A DNA stretch of 21,579 bases from an uncultured Bacteroidales bacterium (GTDB lineage: Bacteria > Bacteroidota > Bacteroidia > Bacteroidales > UBA932), in the NCBI GenBank assembly GCA_934725285.1, contig CAKVBK010000025.1, positions 1 through 21,579 on the forward strand. The letters are read 5' to 3'. A program made the position numbers and the translations under genes. Shown here piece by piece: positions 7,630 to 15,184 of the stretch. Under the pieces are notes generated by a model. That model searched no databases, was not told the origin of the DNA, and saw nothing but the letters and a program-made list of their open reading frames with translations. How positions within the stretch are numbered: position 1 is the first letter of the stretch; every line of letters begins with the position of its first letter.

Positions 7630-8976
7630 CTACAGACCAGCCACTCCGGTACGTTCTTTACCGCTGTCATCCTTGACGATGTGTTCGTCGGAGATGGCGG
7701 CGGCTGTGTTTACAAGATATTCACGAAGGTCACTCCATCTGTGGAATACGCCGTTGCATGTCTTGACGGCCGGAATGTGGGTTTCCTTGTCGTTGTAGAC
7801 GAATTTTACGAGAACATCCCCCTTCTTGTTCCCGAAGAAAATCATCTGAAGGTTGGATGCCATCGGTATCATCTGGAAATCAAACCAATGGTTGTGGACA
7901 CCCGATGATTTCCAGCGTTCCTCCATTCCGGCTATGCCGATGGTGCCGACAAGCGGAAGAAGCCCGACGTCGTGGCCGAACCTGAGGTCGGCGGCCCTGT
8001 CACTTTCTGGTTTGATCGCTTCATCAGCCTTCGCGATGATGTCCTCGATGAGAGGCTTGGCGATGGTGGAGACATATTCCCCTTCCTCGGCCGAAATGCC
8101 GAAACTGTAGTAGAATTTGTCGTTCCTCGAAATCCAGAGCCCGGTCAATTCTTCCTCATTGAAATGACTGAATATGTCAGGGTGGGCAAGAGTGTTGGGA
8201 CTGATGCTCCCGGCGATGAACACGTTGTCCATAAATTCTTTGGGCTTGGGAATGAGTTCTGTGGCCTTGGCCGGATCCGTGAATATCGCCCCGAAGAACC
8301 TTTCGTAAGAAACAAGACTGTCCAGCAGGTGGCGTCTCAGCACATTGGATTCTTTCGCGACATTTTTTGTGTCAAGGTCCATGCAGATGTAATCCAAGTA
8401 TTTGGGGCCAGTCACATAATGAAATTTCAATTTTCTGTTATTCTCTATTATGGCTGACGTGAAGTTGGCCATGCTGACAAGGCATCTTGGCCAGTAACTT
8501 GAGACGCATTCCACCTCGCTCCGCTTGCCGTTGAACACCTCGGGATAATTCCCGGACATCCTTCCCGCTATTCCGCGGTGCTCGGCTGCCCCCCTTTCCG
8601 TCAGCATTCCGAACATGCCCTGATGCTCGTTGTTGAGCGAGTCGATCCTGCTTTTCAACAGCTTGCCTTCCTCTGTCAACAGACCAGCCTTCTCGGCTGC
8701 CGCAAGGGTCTCGACAGATTCTTTGAACAGTTTCCCGCTGGTGTGGTAGCGAGATCCGTGTCTTCCGTAATGGCTGATATAGAATGGCTTGTACCCTTTG
8801 GGGGCTTTGGTTAAAGCCGAAGGACTATATTCATAATAGTGGTAGACCCCTCCGGCTCTTTCGGGGTTCTCTTCGAGCAGGTCTTTATACGATTGTGCTG
8901 TGGCTGAAAAAGTGAATGCGTTTAAAACCAACGCTATGGATGCCGCATAAGCGGCGGATTTCCTGAATATTCCCAT
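7630..8976 (-). CDS. Exported histidine acid phosphatase (clade-2 histidine phosphatase, MINPP/phytase-like)
   Basis: Secreted phosphomonoesterase, 448 residues from ATG at 8976-8974. Residues 1-28 form a Sec signal peptide (MGIFRKSAAYAASIALVLNAF, AxA cleavage site near ATAQS). The phosphorylated histidine lies in ISHYGRHGSRY (RHG at 72-74), and the proton-donor HD motif is RFGHDVGLLPL (H335, D336), the pairing seen in histidine acid phosphatases such as AppA and the inositol-phosphate phosphatases. A longer frame begins with TTG at 9003, but that codon lies inside the -7 promoter box (9001-9008), so the internal ATG is the true start. The substrate is likely phytate or another organic phosphate (inference). 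Convergent with deoC. Confidence 0.88.
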   Translation of the reverse strand: MGIFRKSAAYAASIALVLNAFTFSATAQSYKDLLEENPERAGGVYHYYEYSPSALTKAPKGYKPFYISHYGRHGSRYHTSGKLFKESVETLAAAEKAGLLTEEGKLLKSRIDSLNNEHQGMFGMLTERGAAEHRGIAGRMSGNYPEVFNGKRSEVECVSSYWPRCLVSMANFTSAIIENNRKLKFHYVTGPKYLDYICMDLDTKNVAKESNVLRRHLLDSLVSYERFFGAIFTDPAKATELIPKPKEFMDNVFIAGSISPNTLAHPDIFSHFNEEELTGLWISRNDKFYYSFGISAEEGEYVSTIAKPLIEDIIAKADEAIKPESDRAADLRFGHDVGLLPLVGTIGIAGMEERWKSSGVHNHWFDFQMIPMASNLQMIFFGNKKGDVLVKFVYNDKETHIPAVKTCNGVFHRWSDLREYLVNTAAAISDEHIVKDDSGKERTGVAGL

Positions 8977-9000
8977 ATTTTTCCTGAAAAAGCTTGACTG

Positions 9001-9031
9001 CAAAGATAAATAATAGCCTTTGAATTGCCAA
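9001..9031 (-). promoter_or_regulatory. Promoter of the histidine phosphatase gene
   Basis: On the minus strand a TTG (9029-9031) is followed 20 bp later by TATCTTTG (9001-9008), matching the Bacteroidota -33/-7 pattern. The predicted transcript starts near 8995, about 20 nt before the ATG at 8976. This fixes the start codon of the phosphatase. Confidence 0.8.
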
Positions 9032-9087
9032 GCAAAGCGATTTTTTCATTTAGCCGTTGAATATTTCAATCCACGGATAGCCTCCTC

Positions 9088-9095
9088 TACCTTTG
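9088..9095 (+). promoter_or_regulatory. Promoter -7 box of the HEMAH lipoprotein gene
   Basis: TACCTTTG matches TAnnTTTG, 26 bp before the ATG at 9122. No -33 TTG is found at standard spacing; the nearest is at 9057-9059, 28 bp upstream. The 145-bp gap from 8977 to 9121 therefore holds two divergent promoters and nothing else I can recognise. Confidence 0.65.
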
Positions 9096-9121
9096 CATCG
9101 TAACTAAAAACCAACTAAACA

Positions 9122-10696
9122 ATGAAATGGTTCTTCAAAATGATGCTGCCGGCTCTGGTGCTGGTGTCGTGCAGCAAAGAGGGTGGGGCTCAGGTGGAGG
9201 CCGATCCTGTCAGCGCAAAGGAAAAGGTTGAGGTCATCTCACATGAAAGAATGGAACTCGGGCGCAAGCTTGAGAATCCTTATTCGGTGAAGAATGTCGG
9301 TGAGGCTCTTTCTGTCCTGTATCCGACAAGATCTTCCGCGGATGTTCCAGTCACAGACCGCTATGTCCGTTTCCTTCCTAAGAACAACGATGAGTACAAT
9401 CGTTTGTCAGACCTCGGGGTCGAGATGTTCGATCATCCGATGGACCGCGAGATCTTGAAGGATGGTGACTACTATCACGATCCGGCTGTCCCGGAGGACG
9501 AGATGACATGGCAGTATGCTGTTGTGCCTTCGGACTTTGAGTTTCCGCAAGGAATTGATTATGAGATTCTGGACGAATGTTTTATCCCGGATGAGGATGT
9601 CTCGACAAGGGGACTTGGGGATCTGGATTGGGATTCAATCGAACGTAAGGCTTTCGAGATCACTGACAATGCTGACATGCTGGTTCCGGAGACAAGGGCC
9701 AAGTCGAAACCTTCCGGCAGGATCACGATTGTGGATGACAAGCTGAAAAGCAAGAAGACAGTCGGGGTGTCGGGCGTGAAGATGGTGGCTAACGTTTTCG
9801 TGAAAATCGCCACCACCTACACAGATGAGGACGGCAACTATCAGTTTTCCCGTAAGTTCTCCGCCAGGCCTCGTTATCGGATCTGCTTCAAGAACAGCAC
9901 AGGATTCTCGATAGGCTTCAACTTTATATTGATACCGGCTTCAATCTCGACAATCGGCAAAGGCTCTCCGACCGGCATAGATCTGAAGATCGACAAAAAC
10001 TCAGACGCGTCATTGTTCCGTAGGTGCGCTGTCAACAATGCTGCCTATGATTACTTCAAGAAGTGCAGGACGGCGGGTGTGACCACTCCTCCCAAGAACC
10101 TGAGGTTCTGGATCCTGAATATTCTCAGACCGTCCAGCACACTGATGATGCACCACGGAGCCTTGCTCGACAACAAGTTGGTCGGCAAGTACATAGGCAA
10201 GTACACGGCCATTGTCAGAATCTTCGCTCCGGACATCACAATCGGTTCCAAAGGAAAGAACGGCAACTATTCCGAGCTGTACTCCACGGCGATCCACGAG
10301 ATGGCGCACGCCAGCCATTTCCAGAAAGTGGGAACGGATTACTGGAAAAAGTACGCCACTTACATCCTTACCTCGTACATCACCACCGGGGACTGCTACG
10401 GAACCGGAAACGGGGACAATGCAGGTTACTGTGAGGTCGGCGAGATGTGGGCCTACTACATTGAGAACGTTATGTACAAAGAACGTTATGGCACCAACCC
10501 TGGATTCGGAGCGAACTATTGGTTCAAGCCTCAGATCCTTATGGAGCTTGAGAATGGAGGTGTCCACCGTTCTGACATCTGCAACTCTCTTGGACCTTAC
10601 GCGAACGACATCTCCTCATTCAAGAGCGCGCTTCTTGAGAACTGTTCTGGGAAGACTGCGCTGATTGACAAGACTTTCTCGAAGTACGCCAAGTAG
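9122..10696 (+). CDS. Lipoprotein with carboxypeptidase-regulatory-like domain and HExxH zinc-protease motif
   Basis: A 524-residue protein of unknown role. The N-terminus is a lipoprotein signal with lipobox LVSC (Cys17). Residues about 198-250 look like a carboxypeptidase-regulatory-like beta sandwich (GRITIVDDKL, GVSGVKMVANV, TYTDEDGNYQFSRKF). The C-terminal part has HEMAH at 392-396 within YSTAIHEMAHASHF, the metal-binding and catalytic signature of zincin peptidases; E438 or E441 in GYCEVGEMWAYYIENV could be the third ligand, as in gluzincins. Acidic stretches around 85-160 are unassigned. Probably a cell-surface or periplasmic metallopeptidase, possibly acting on glycoproteins or peptides (inference). 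It is monocistronic with its own promoter. No family name is recognised. Confidence 0.8.
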   Translation: MKWFFKMMLPALVLVSCSKEGGAQVEADPVSAKEKVEVISHERMELGRKLENPYSVKNVGEALSVLYPTRSSADVPVTDRYVRFLPKNNDEYNRLSDLGVEMFDHPMDREILKDGDYYHDPAVPEDEMTWQYAVVPSDFEFPQGIDYEILDECFIPDEDVSTRGLGDLDWDSIERKAFEITDNADMLVPETRAKSKPSGRITIVDDKLKSKKTVGVSGVKMVANVFVKIATTYTDEDGNYQFSRKFSARPRYRICFKNSTGFSIGFNFILIPASISTIGKGSPTGIDLKIDKNSDASLFRRCAVNNAAYDYFKKCRTAGVTTPPKNLRFWILNILRPSSTLMMHHGALLDNKLVGKYIGKYTAIVRIFAPDITIGSKGKNGNYSELYSTAIHEMAHASHFQKVGTDYWKKYATYILTSYITTGDCYGTGNGDNAGYCEVGEMWAYYIENVMYKERYGTNPGFGANYWFKPQILMELENGGVHRSDICNSLGPYANDISSFKSALLENCSGKTALIDKTFSKYAK

Positions 10697-10723
10697 TTTT
10701 ATGGACCCGTCGCTTGATTTTGT

Positions 10724-10753
10724 TTGCATTTTCATAAATAATCAGTATCTTTG
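10724..10753 (+). promoter_or_regulatory. Promoter of tRNA-Leu
   Basis: TTG at 10724-10726, a 19-bp spacer, then TATCTTTG at 10746-10753: a near-perfect Bacteroidota -33/-7 promoter. It lies 13 bp before the mature tRNA 5' end and is the clearest promoter in the window. Confidence 0.9.
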
Positions 10754-10766
10754 CAATCCACTTCAA

Positions 10767-10849
10767 GCGCGGGTGGCGAAATGGTAGACGCGCTAGTTTC
10801 AGGAGCTAGTGTCAATTGCGACGTGTGAGTTCGACTCTCATCCCGCGCA
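10767..10849 (+). tRNA. tRNA-Leu (anticodon CAG)
   Basis: The acceptor stem is GCGCGGG (10767-10773) with CCCGCGC (10842-10848), followed by discriminator A at 10849. The D-arm region has TGGCGAAATGGTAGACGC. The anticodon stem CTAGT/GCTAG (10793-10797, 10805-10809) encloses loop TTCAGGA with anticodon CAG at 10800-10802, which reads CUG codons. A long variable arm (about 10810-10823), typical of class II leucine tRNAs, precedes the T arm with GTTCGACTC. The CCA end is not encoded and must be added after transcription. Confidence 0.97.
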
Positions 10850-10853
10850 CAGG

Positions 10854-10890
10854 AACGAGGACGGCCAATCGGCTGTCCTCGTTTGGCTTT
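10854..10890 (+). terminator. Terminator of tRNA-Leu
   Basis: A 13-bp stem with one G-U pair (AACGAGGACGGCC at 10854-10866 and GGCTGTCCTCGTT at 10871-10883), loop AATC, followed by a T-rich tail. It begins 5 bp after the tRNA. Confidence 0.9.
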
Positions 10891-11410
10891 CCGCTTTCAG
10901 GCCGATCTATTTGTCCGGTGTGATGGTGGTCTCACCCGAAAAGAGGTTTTGTCAGATCAGTGAGAAGTGGCCGTGCCTCTCGGCATAGTAGAAATACGTT
11001 GCGACAGATGGGGGGATTAGACCTTGCCATTATCGTTGAAAAGTTACGAAACGCTTTCATATCAAAGTTGGATAGTAACACTTGAAAGGCACATTCTCGT
11101 GAAAATCTATCACCTCTTACTTCGAGTTTTTCAGCCAGACCTGCCTTCAGACCGCATAGGCTTGTTAAGAGGCTGAAGGTGTTTCGTAAAGGTTGACTGG
11201 CTGCAAGAAAACTTTACAGACAATGATGACAAAATTTCGTCGCCGCACTTCCTGAAGGAATTTAATAAAGCCAAAACGTTTGATAGGTTGAGGAATTTGT
11301 TAAATTTGCTAAATATGAAAAAAGACGTGTAAATGATATGCAATCACCGTCTGAGAAAGGGAAGTAGATATTTGAGGATAAAATCAACTGTTTGAAACGC
11401 GTTTATATTT
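10891..11410 (+). other. 520-bp gap between tRNA-Leu terminator and DUF262 gene, with possible gene remnant
   Basis: No intact gene is seen. A plus-strand frame open from 11177 to the TAA at 11330-11332 has no start codon, but from 11195 it reads like real protein (DWLQENFTDNDDKISS, then HFLKEFNKAKTFDRLRNL), so it may be the C-terminal remnant of a lost gene; I do not recognise the family. A 7-bp inverted repeat (CCTTCAG near 11144-11150, CTGAAGG near 11173-11179) could form a small hairpin. The only weak -7-like box before the next gene is GATATTTG near 11367-11374. Confidence 0.4.
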
Positions 11411-13213
11411 ATGGAAGCACAAGGACAAAGTGTGGCATCACTTCTTGCTGGGGAGAAGCGGTTTATAATTCCGTATTACCAGAGATCCTATGTTTGGGGA
11501 GAACCGCAGTGGGAGCGTTTTTTGGAAGATATGGAGTATGTGTCGAAATCAAATAGACCGTACTTCATAGGGTCTGTGATTCTAAAGCAGATCTCAACCT
11601 CCTCCTTTGAGGCGATTGGCAACCAACGTGTGGTGATTGACGGGCAGCAGCGCCTGACCACTTTGGCAGTATTTTTCAAAGTGTTGAGCCTTCTTAAGAA
11701 CAAGCCGGAATTGTTTAGCCAATACTTTATGAATCAATTGGATGAAGAGGGACTTCAGCGTGAGTGCAAAATATACCATAATCGTCTTGACAGGCCATTT
11801 TTCGACCGCATTGTCGATTTGGACGCTACCACGGATCTTTTGACAAATGATAACGGAACATATTATGACACGGATGGAAAAGAAGTGAAGCAGCCTAATC
11901 GAATACTTTTGATGTATCAGTACTTTTTATCTTCTATTCGTGGAAAAATCGATCGCTTCTCATTCAAAATTCCTTCCTTGGTGCAGTTTGTGTCAATTGA
12001 CATTACTCCAAGTGAGGATGAGCAGCAGATTTTCGACACCGTGAACTCTCTTGGAGTCGAACTGACAACTACTGAATTGTTGAAGAATTACTTATTCAAC
12101 GAAGGCAATGAAGATGATTTCAACCAATGGTGGGTTCCGATGTTCGAAAAGAATGACAGCACAAGGAACTATTGGAATACAAAAGTCGTGTCCGGTGTTA
12201 AGAGACCGTTGTTGATAGACGTTTTCTTCAATGCTTTTTTTATGGTGATGATTCATAATGATCGGTTTGGGGTGACAGCGGAAGAAAAATTGAAATATAT
12301 GCGTTCTGAAGAATTGTTCTCCTCATATCGTGACTTTGTAAGGGTTCATCTTGATGGGAAACGTTCCGAACTTGTCAGAGAGATTAATCTGGCGGCAAAA
12401 CTATTCAAGGAGTTCTTTGATCCGAATATAAGGTATAAGGCTATTACAGGAGATAATAATTCTGATAGGATCAACGAAATGATATTCTCTATTGATAAAG
12501 CTGTCCTTATCCCTTATGTGCTGTACCTTCTTATGTATGCCGAGACTGCTGAAAGAGAGAAAATATTCTCGGTTTTGGAATCGTACATAATGCGTAGGTC
12601 TGTATGCAAGTCGGATACCCGTGGGTATAGTCGGTTCTTCTCTGACTCACTGCTTACAAATAAAATACTGACCTCTGACGCTCTCGAAGAATATATAGGA
12701 CAAATGGAGAATAAACTTCTGTCTATGCCTTGCGATGAGGATCTAAAAAATGGGGTACAGAATGAATATCGAGTTAACAGTCAGAATATCGGGGTACTCT
12801 ATATGCTTGAGACGAAGATCCGGTCTAGTATGTCTGCTACTGATCTGAAAGGGATTGCAAGCTATTCGCTTGAGCATCTTATGCCAAGGACGTGGAAATT
12901 GACTTGGGATTTATCGGGGCTTTCTGATGAGACGATATCGAAAAGAGACGGTTCTTTATGGAAACTTGGAAATCTCGCCATCCTGCCATTGAAATTAAAC
13001 ACGGCAATAAGCAACGGGAGATGGGAGACCAAAGTCGCTGGAAATAAAAAAGGCCGTGGGTTGAGAGAATGTGCTAATGGACTTGTGACATTGTCAAAGT
13101 ATCTGGAGTTACCTGAATGGACGGAGGACACTATCGAATCACGGGCGTTGGATCTTTATGATTCAATGGTGAAAGTTTGGCCGGAATACCATACAAAGCG
13201 ACTGTATAGGTGA
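11411..13213 (+). CDS. DUF262 and DUF1524 domain protein (single-chain GmrSD-like nuclease)
   Basis: A 600-residue cytosolic protein. The N-terminal DUF262 domain (ParB/Srx-like fold, nucleotide-dependent in GmrS) shows IPYYQRSYVW at 20-29, PYFIGSVIL at 50-58 and VIDGQQRLTTL at 75-85. The C-terminal DUF1524 His-Me/HNH nuclease shows EHLMPRTW from about 488 (catalytic His489) and LGNLAILPLKLN from about 519. Fused DUF262-DUF1524 proteins are the GmrSD (type IV restriction) group, which cleave modified phage DNA; related domains occur in other defence systems. It stands alone: no methyltransferase, helicase or second subunit is adjacent. By eye it is AT-richer than the flanking core genes, which suggests horizontal acquisition. 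Target specificity cannot be read from the sequence. Confidence 0.88.
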   Translation: MEAQGQSVASLLAGEKRFIIPYYQRSYVWGEPQWERFLEDMEYVSKSNRPYFIGSVILKQISTSSFEAIGNQRVVIDGQQRLTTLAVFFKVLSLLKNKPELFSQYFMNQLDEEGLQRECKIYHNRLDRPFFDRIVDLDATTDLLTNDNGTYYDTDGKEVKQPNRILLMYQYFLSSIRGKIDRFSFKIPSLVQFVSIDITPSEDEQQIFDTVNSLGVELTTTELLKNYLFNEGNEDDFNQWWVPMFEKNDSTRNYWNTKVVSGVKRPLLIDVFFNAFFMVMIHNDRFGVTAEEKLKYMRSEELFSSYRDFVRVHLDGKRSELVREINLAAKLFKEFFDPNIRYKAITGDNNSDRINEMIFSIDKAVLIPYVLYLLMYAETAEREKIFSVLESYIMRRSVCKSDTRGYSRFFSDSLLTNKILTSDALEEYIGQMENKLLSMPCDEDLKNGVQNEYRVNSQNIGVLYMLETKIRSSMSATDLKGIASYSLEHLMPRTWKLTWDLSGLSDETISKRDGSLWKLGNLAILPLKLNTAISNGRWETKVAGNKKGRGLRECANGLVTLSKYLELPEWTEDTIESRALDLYDSMVKVWPEYHTKRLYR

Positions 13214-13259
13214 TTTATGCCGAGCAAAATGCTTATATTAGCGGAAAATTTTGTGAGAG

Positions 13260-14186
13260 ATGAAGATTGTGTTTCTGGATGCCGCGACGATGGGGACTTC
13301 GTCGTTGGAGCCGATTGAAAGGCAGGGGAAACTGATGGCGTGGCCTAATTCGACTCCGGATGAGGCTGTGCGGAGAGTGGGGGATTGCGATGTATTGGTC
13401 GTCAACAAGATAAAGGTGAATGACCGGCTGCTTGACGCGGCTCCGAGGCTTCGGCTTGTGTGTGAGGCCGGCACCGGAATAAACAATATTGATGTCGAGG
13501 CTTGTTCCAAGCGAGGAATAATAGTCAGAAATGTCGCTGGCTATTCTACGGACTCCGTTGTCCAGCAAACATTCACGCATATTCTTAACCTTTTGGGCAA
13601 CGGAGCCTATTTTGATAATGTTGTGAAGTCCGGAACATATTCCCGCAGCGGGTTGTTCACGGATTATTCCAGACCATTCATAGAAATTACGGGCAAGACT
13701 TTGGGAGTCATCGGCTTGGGCGCGATCGGCACCAAGGTTGCGAAGATCGGAACCGCTTTCGGTATGAAGGTGATCTATTATTCGACTTCAGGCACGAACC
13801 ATAGCACTGAATATCCTGCCGTGCCTCTTGATCATCTTATGCGTGAGTCGGACGTGATTTCTGTGCACGCTCCCTACAATGAACGCACGGCCGGCCTTGT
13901 GGGAGAGAAGGAATTGAGGATGATGAAGCCGAAGGCTATCATCGTGAATATGGGACGTGGAGGCATCGTTGTGGAGGACGCTTTGGCCAAAGTCATTGAT
14001 GAAGGTGCCATCGGTGGCGCTGGCTTGGATGTGTACTCCATTGAGCCGATTCCTGCCGACCATCCACTCCTTCATACACGCCATCCAGAGCGTCTAAGTT
14101 TGGCTCCGCACATCGCTTGGGCCAGCATTGAGGCCCGTGAGCGCCTCATCCAATCAATCGCTGACAACATTGCGAAAGGTTTCTAG
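13260..14186 (+). CDS. D-2-hydroxyacid dehydrogenase (hydroxypyruvate/glycerate reductase-like)
   Basis: A 308-residue cytosolic NAD(P)-dependent oxidoreductase of the D-isomer family. The cofactor motif GLGAIG is at 152-157; the catalytic triad is R233 (NMGRGGIVV), E262 (GLDVYSIEP) and H284 (APHIAWAS). Residues 68-80 (CEAGTGINNIDVE) form the usual substrate-loop region. After the second beta strand the sequence reads VIYYSTSG, without the acidic residue that normally selects NAD, which hints at NADPH use (inference). It resembles HprA-type hydroxypyruvate or 2-ketoacid reductases, but the exact substrate is unclear. It begins 47 bp after the DUF262 gene and has no obvious partner. Confidence 0.88.
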   Translation: MKIVFLDAATMGTSSLEPIERQGKLMAWPNSTPDEAVRRVGDCDVLVVNKIKVNDRLLDAAPRLRLVCEAGTGINNIDVEACSKRGIIVRNVAGYSTDSVVQQTFTHILNLLGNGAYFDNVVKSGTYSRSGLFTDYSRPFIEITGKTLGVIGLGAIGTKVAKIGTAFGMKVIYYSTSGTNHSTEYPAVPLDHLMRESDVISVHAPYNERTAGLVGEKELRMMKPKAIIVNMGRGGIVVEDALAKVIDEGAIGGAGLDVYSIEPIPADHPLLHTRHPERLSLAPHIAWASIEARERLIQSIADNIAKGF

Positions 14187-14243
14187 ACCTTTTTCGGTCG
14201 CTGAACCTGTCAAAGCGTGCCGAATGTATTGATACTCAAGACA

Positions 14244-14323
14244 CGTCAACCCCAATAGGTGGCGGCAACCTGCGCTTCGCGCCCTGTCCGGGTAAATGGT
14301 TGCGCCACCTATTGGGGCTGACG
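14244..14323 (+). repeat. Long hairpin, copy 1 of the shared-loop palindrome
   Basis: The left arm is 14244-14270 and the right arm 14298-14323: CGTCA, an A-C mismatch, CCCCAATAGGTGGC, a bulged G at 14264, then GCAACC, pairing throughout with the right arm. The 27-nt loop (14271-14297, beginning TGCGCTTCGCG and ending GGGTAAAT) is identical to the loop of the hairpin at 16475-16559 read on the minus strand. The loop could itself fold into a GCGC/GCGC mini-hairpin and a weaker CCC/GGG one. A 9-bp outer inverted repeat (GTCGCTGAA at 14197-14205, TTCAGCGAC at 14334-14342) surrounds it. It lies 58 bp after the dehydrogenase stop. There is no T tract. Confidence 0.9.
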
Positions 14324-14390
14324 CTCTTCGTATTTCAGCGACATTATGACATTCTGACTTTTGATGGTGTGATAAAAATGTAATATGCGA

Positions 14391-14522
14391 CTACGGCGAT
14401 TGCTGGTAATTGGCCTTGCGGTAGGCGAGGGGAGTTATGCCGGTGTGTTGCTTGAAGTATCTGGTGAAGAATGAGGTGTCACTGAAGTTGTAGTCTCAGG
14501 CGAGTTGTTTCAGGGATTTGTC
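14391..14522 (-). pseudogene. AraC-family regulator remnant (C-terminal helix-turn-helix)
   Basis: On the minus strand the frame ending in TAG at 14391-14393 reads DYNFSDTSFFTRYFKQHTG followed by ITPLAYRK, which is the second HTH of an AraC/XylS regulator. Seven codons upstream (KSLKQLA) belong to the same domain but are separated by an in-frame TGA at 14496-14498. Beyond about 14522 the homology stops and sequence of an MFS gene on the opposite strand begins. The gene is therefore dead: it has lost its N-terminal sensor and first HTH and carries a nonsense codon. In Bacteroidales such regulators often sit divergently beside drug-efflux operons, matching the adjacent MFS remnant. Confidence 0.85.
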
Positions 14523-15145
14523 GCCGCCGCGGTCATTGCCGTGTGCAACTTCCTTTGTATGAAGGTTCACAGTCTTCCGCTCCTATGCGTGATATCGTTT
14601 GTCGCTGGGTTCTTCAAGCTTTGCGGCACCTTCGAGTGTATGTCCAACATCCAGCTTTGGATGGCCCCAGGGCGTGATTTCACGAGATTCTTCCCGCTTC
14701 TCTACATAATAATAATCGGGAATATGAGTCTGTCCTCGCTGATCGCCAACAACTTTTCGTACTTCTTCGGTGGCTGGCAGGCGATGCACTGGTTTATGAT
14801 GGGGCTTCTGACTGTGGTGATGTTGTGCGTGCTTCTCCTGATAAAGAACGTGCGGATTATGCCGAAACTGCCGATGATAAGTATGGACTGGCTGGGCTGC
14901 GCGTTGTGGTCGCTGACGCTGCTGGAGGCCATCTGGATATTCACGTATGGGGAATATTATAACTGGTTCGACGGGAAGGTGTTCCGGGCGGTATGCCTGA
15001 TGTTTGTTGTGACATTATGTCTTTGCCTGTCCAGGATGTTGCGCATAAGGCATCCGTTCATATCTCCGAAAGCCTTTACCTACAAGGGTTTGCTTCTGGT
15101 CCTTGCGCTCTTCGCGGTGTGCGAGTTGATGTCGGCCGGAAACTC
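14523..15145 (+). pseudogene. MFS transporter fragment (DHA2/EmrB-like), truncated at both ends
   Basis: An open frame with an ATG at 14505 and a stop near 15260 contains several hydrophobic helices and GFFKLCGTFECMSNIQLWM (about residues 35-53), a signature of Bacteroidota DHA2-type 14-helix exporters, then WQAMHWFMMGLL and MDWLGCALWSLTLLEAIWIF. The first helices of the family are missing; the frame starts directly at the AraC scar. The last recognisable residues are LALFAVCELMSA (about 15110-15140), after which the frame reads antisense through the 3' end of the ATPase gene. It represents perhaps 40 percent of a normal transporter and cannot be functional. The boundaries are approximate. 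Confidence 0.82.
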
Positions 15146-15184
15146 AGCATCTCCTTGGCCAGCCGATGAGCAATCGTGGATGTC

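Noticed and set aside
11131..11343. Minus-strand open frame of 70 codons
   Set aside because: Low-complexity composition with no recognisable family and no promoter; the opposite strand reads more like protein here.
10767..13260. tRNA-Leu as an integration site with duplicated 3' end
   Set aside because: No repeat of the tRNA 3' end was found downstream and no integrase gene is present.
14244..14323. Ordinary Rho-independent terminator
   Set aside because: The 27-nt conserved loop is far too long and no T tract follows; the same objection applies to the copy at 16475-16559. Some 3'-end role remains possible.
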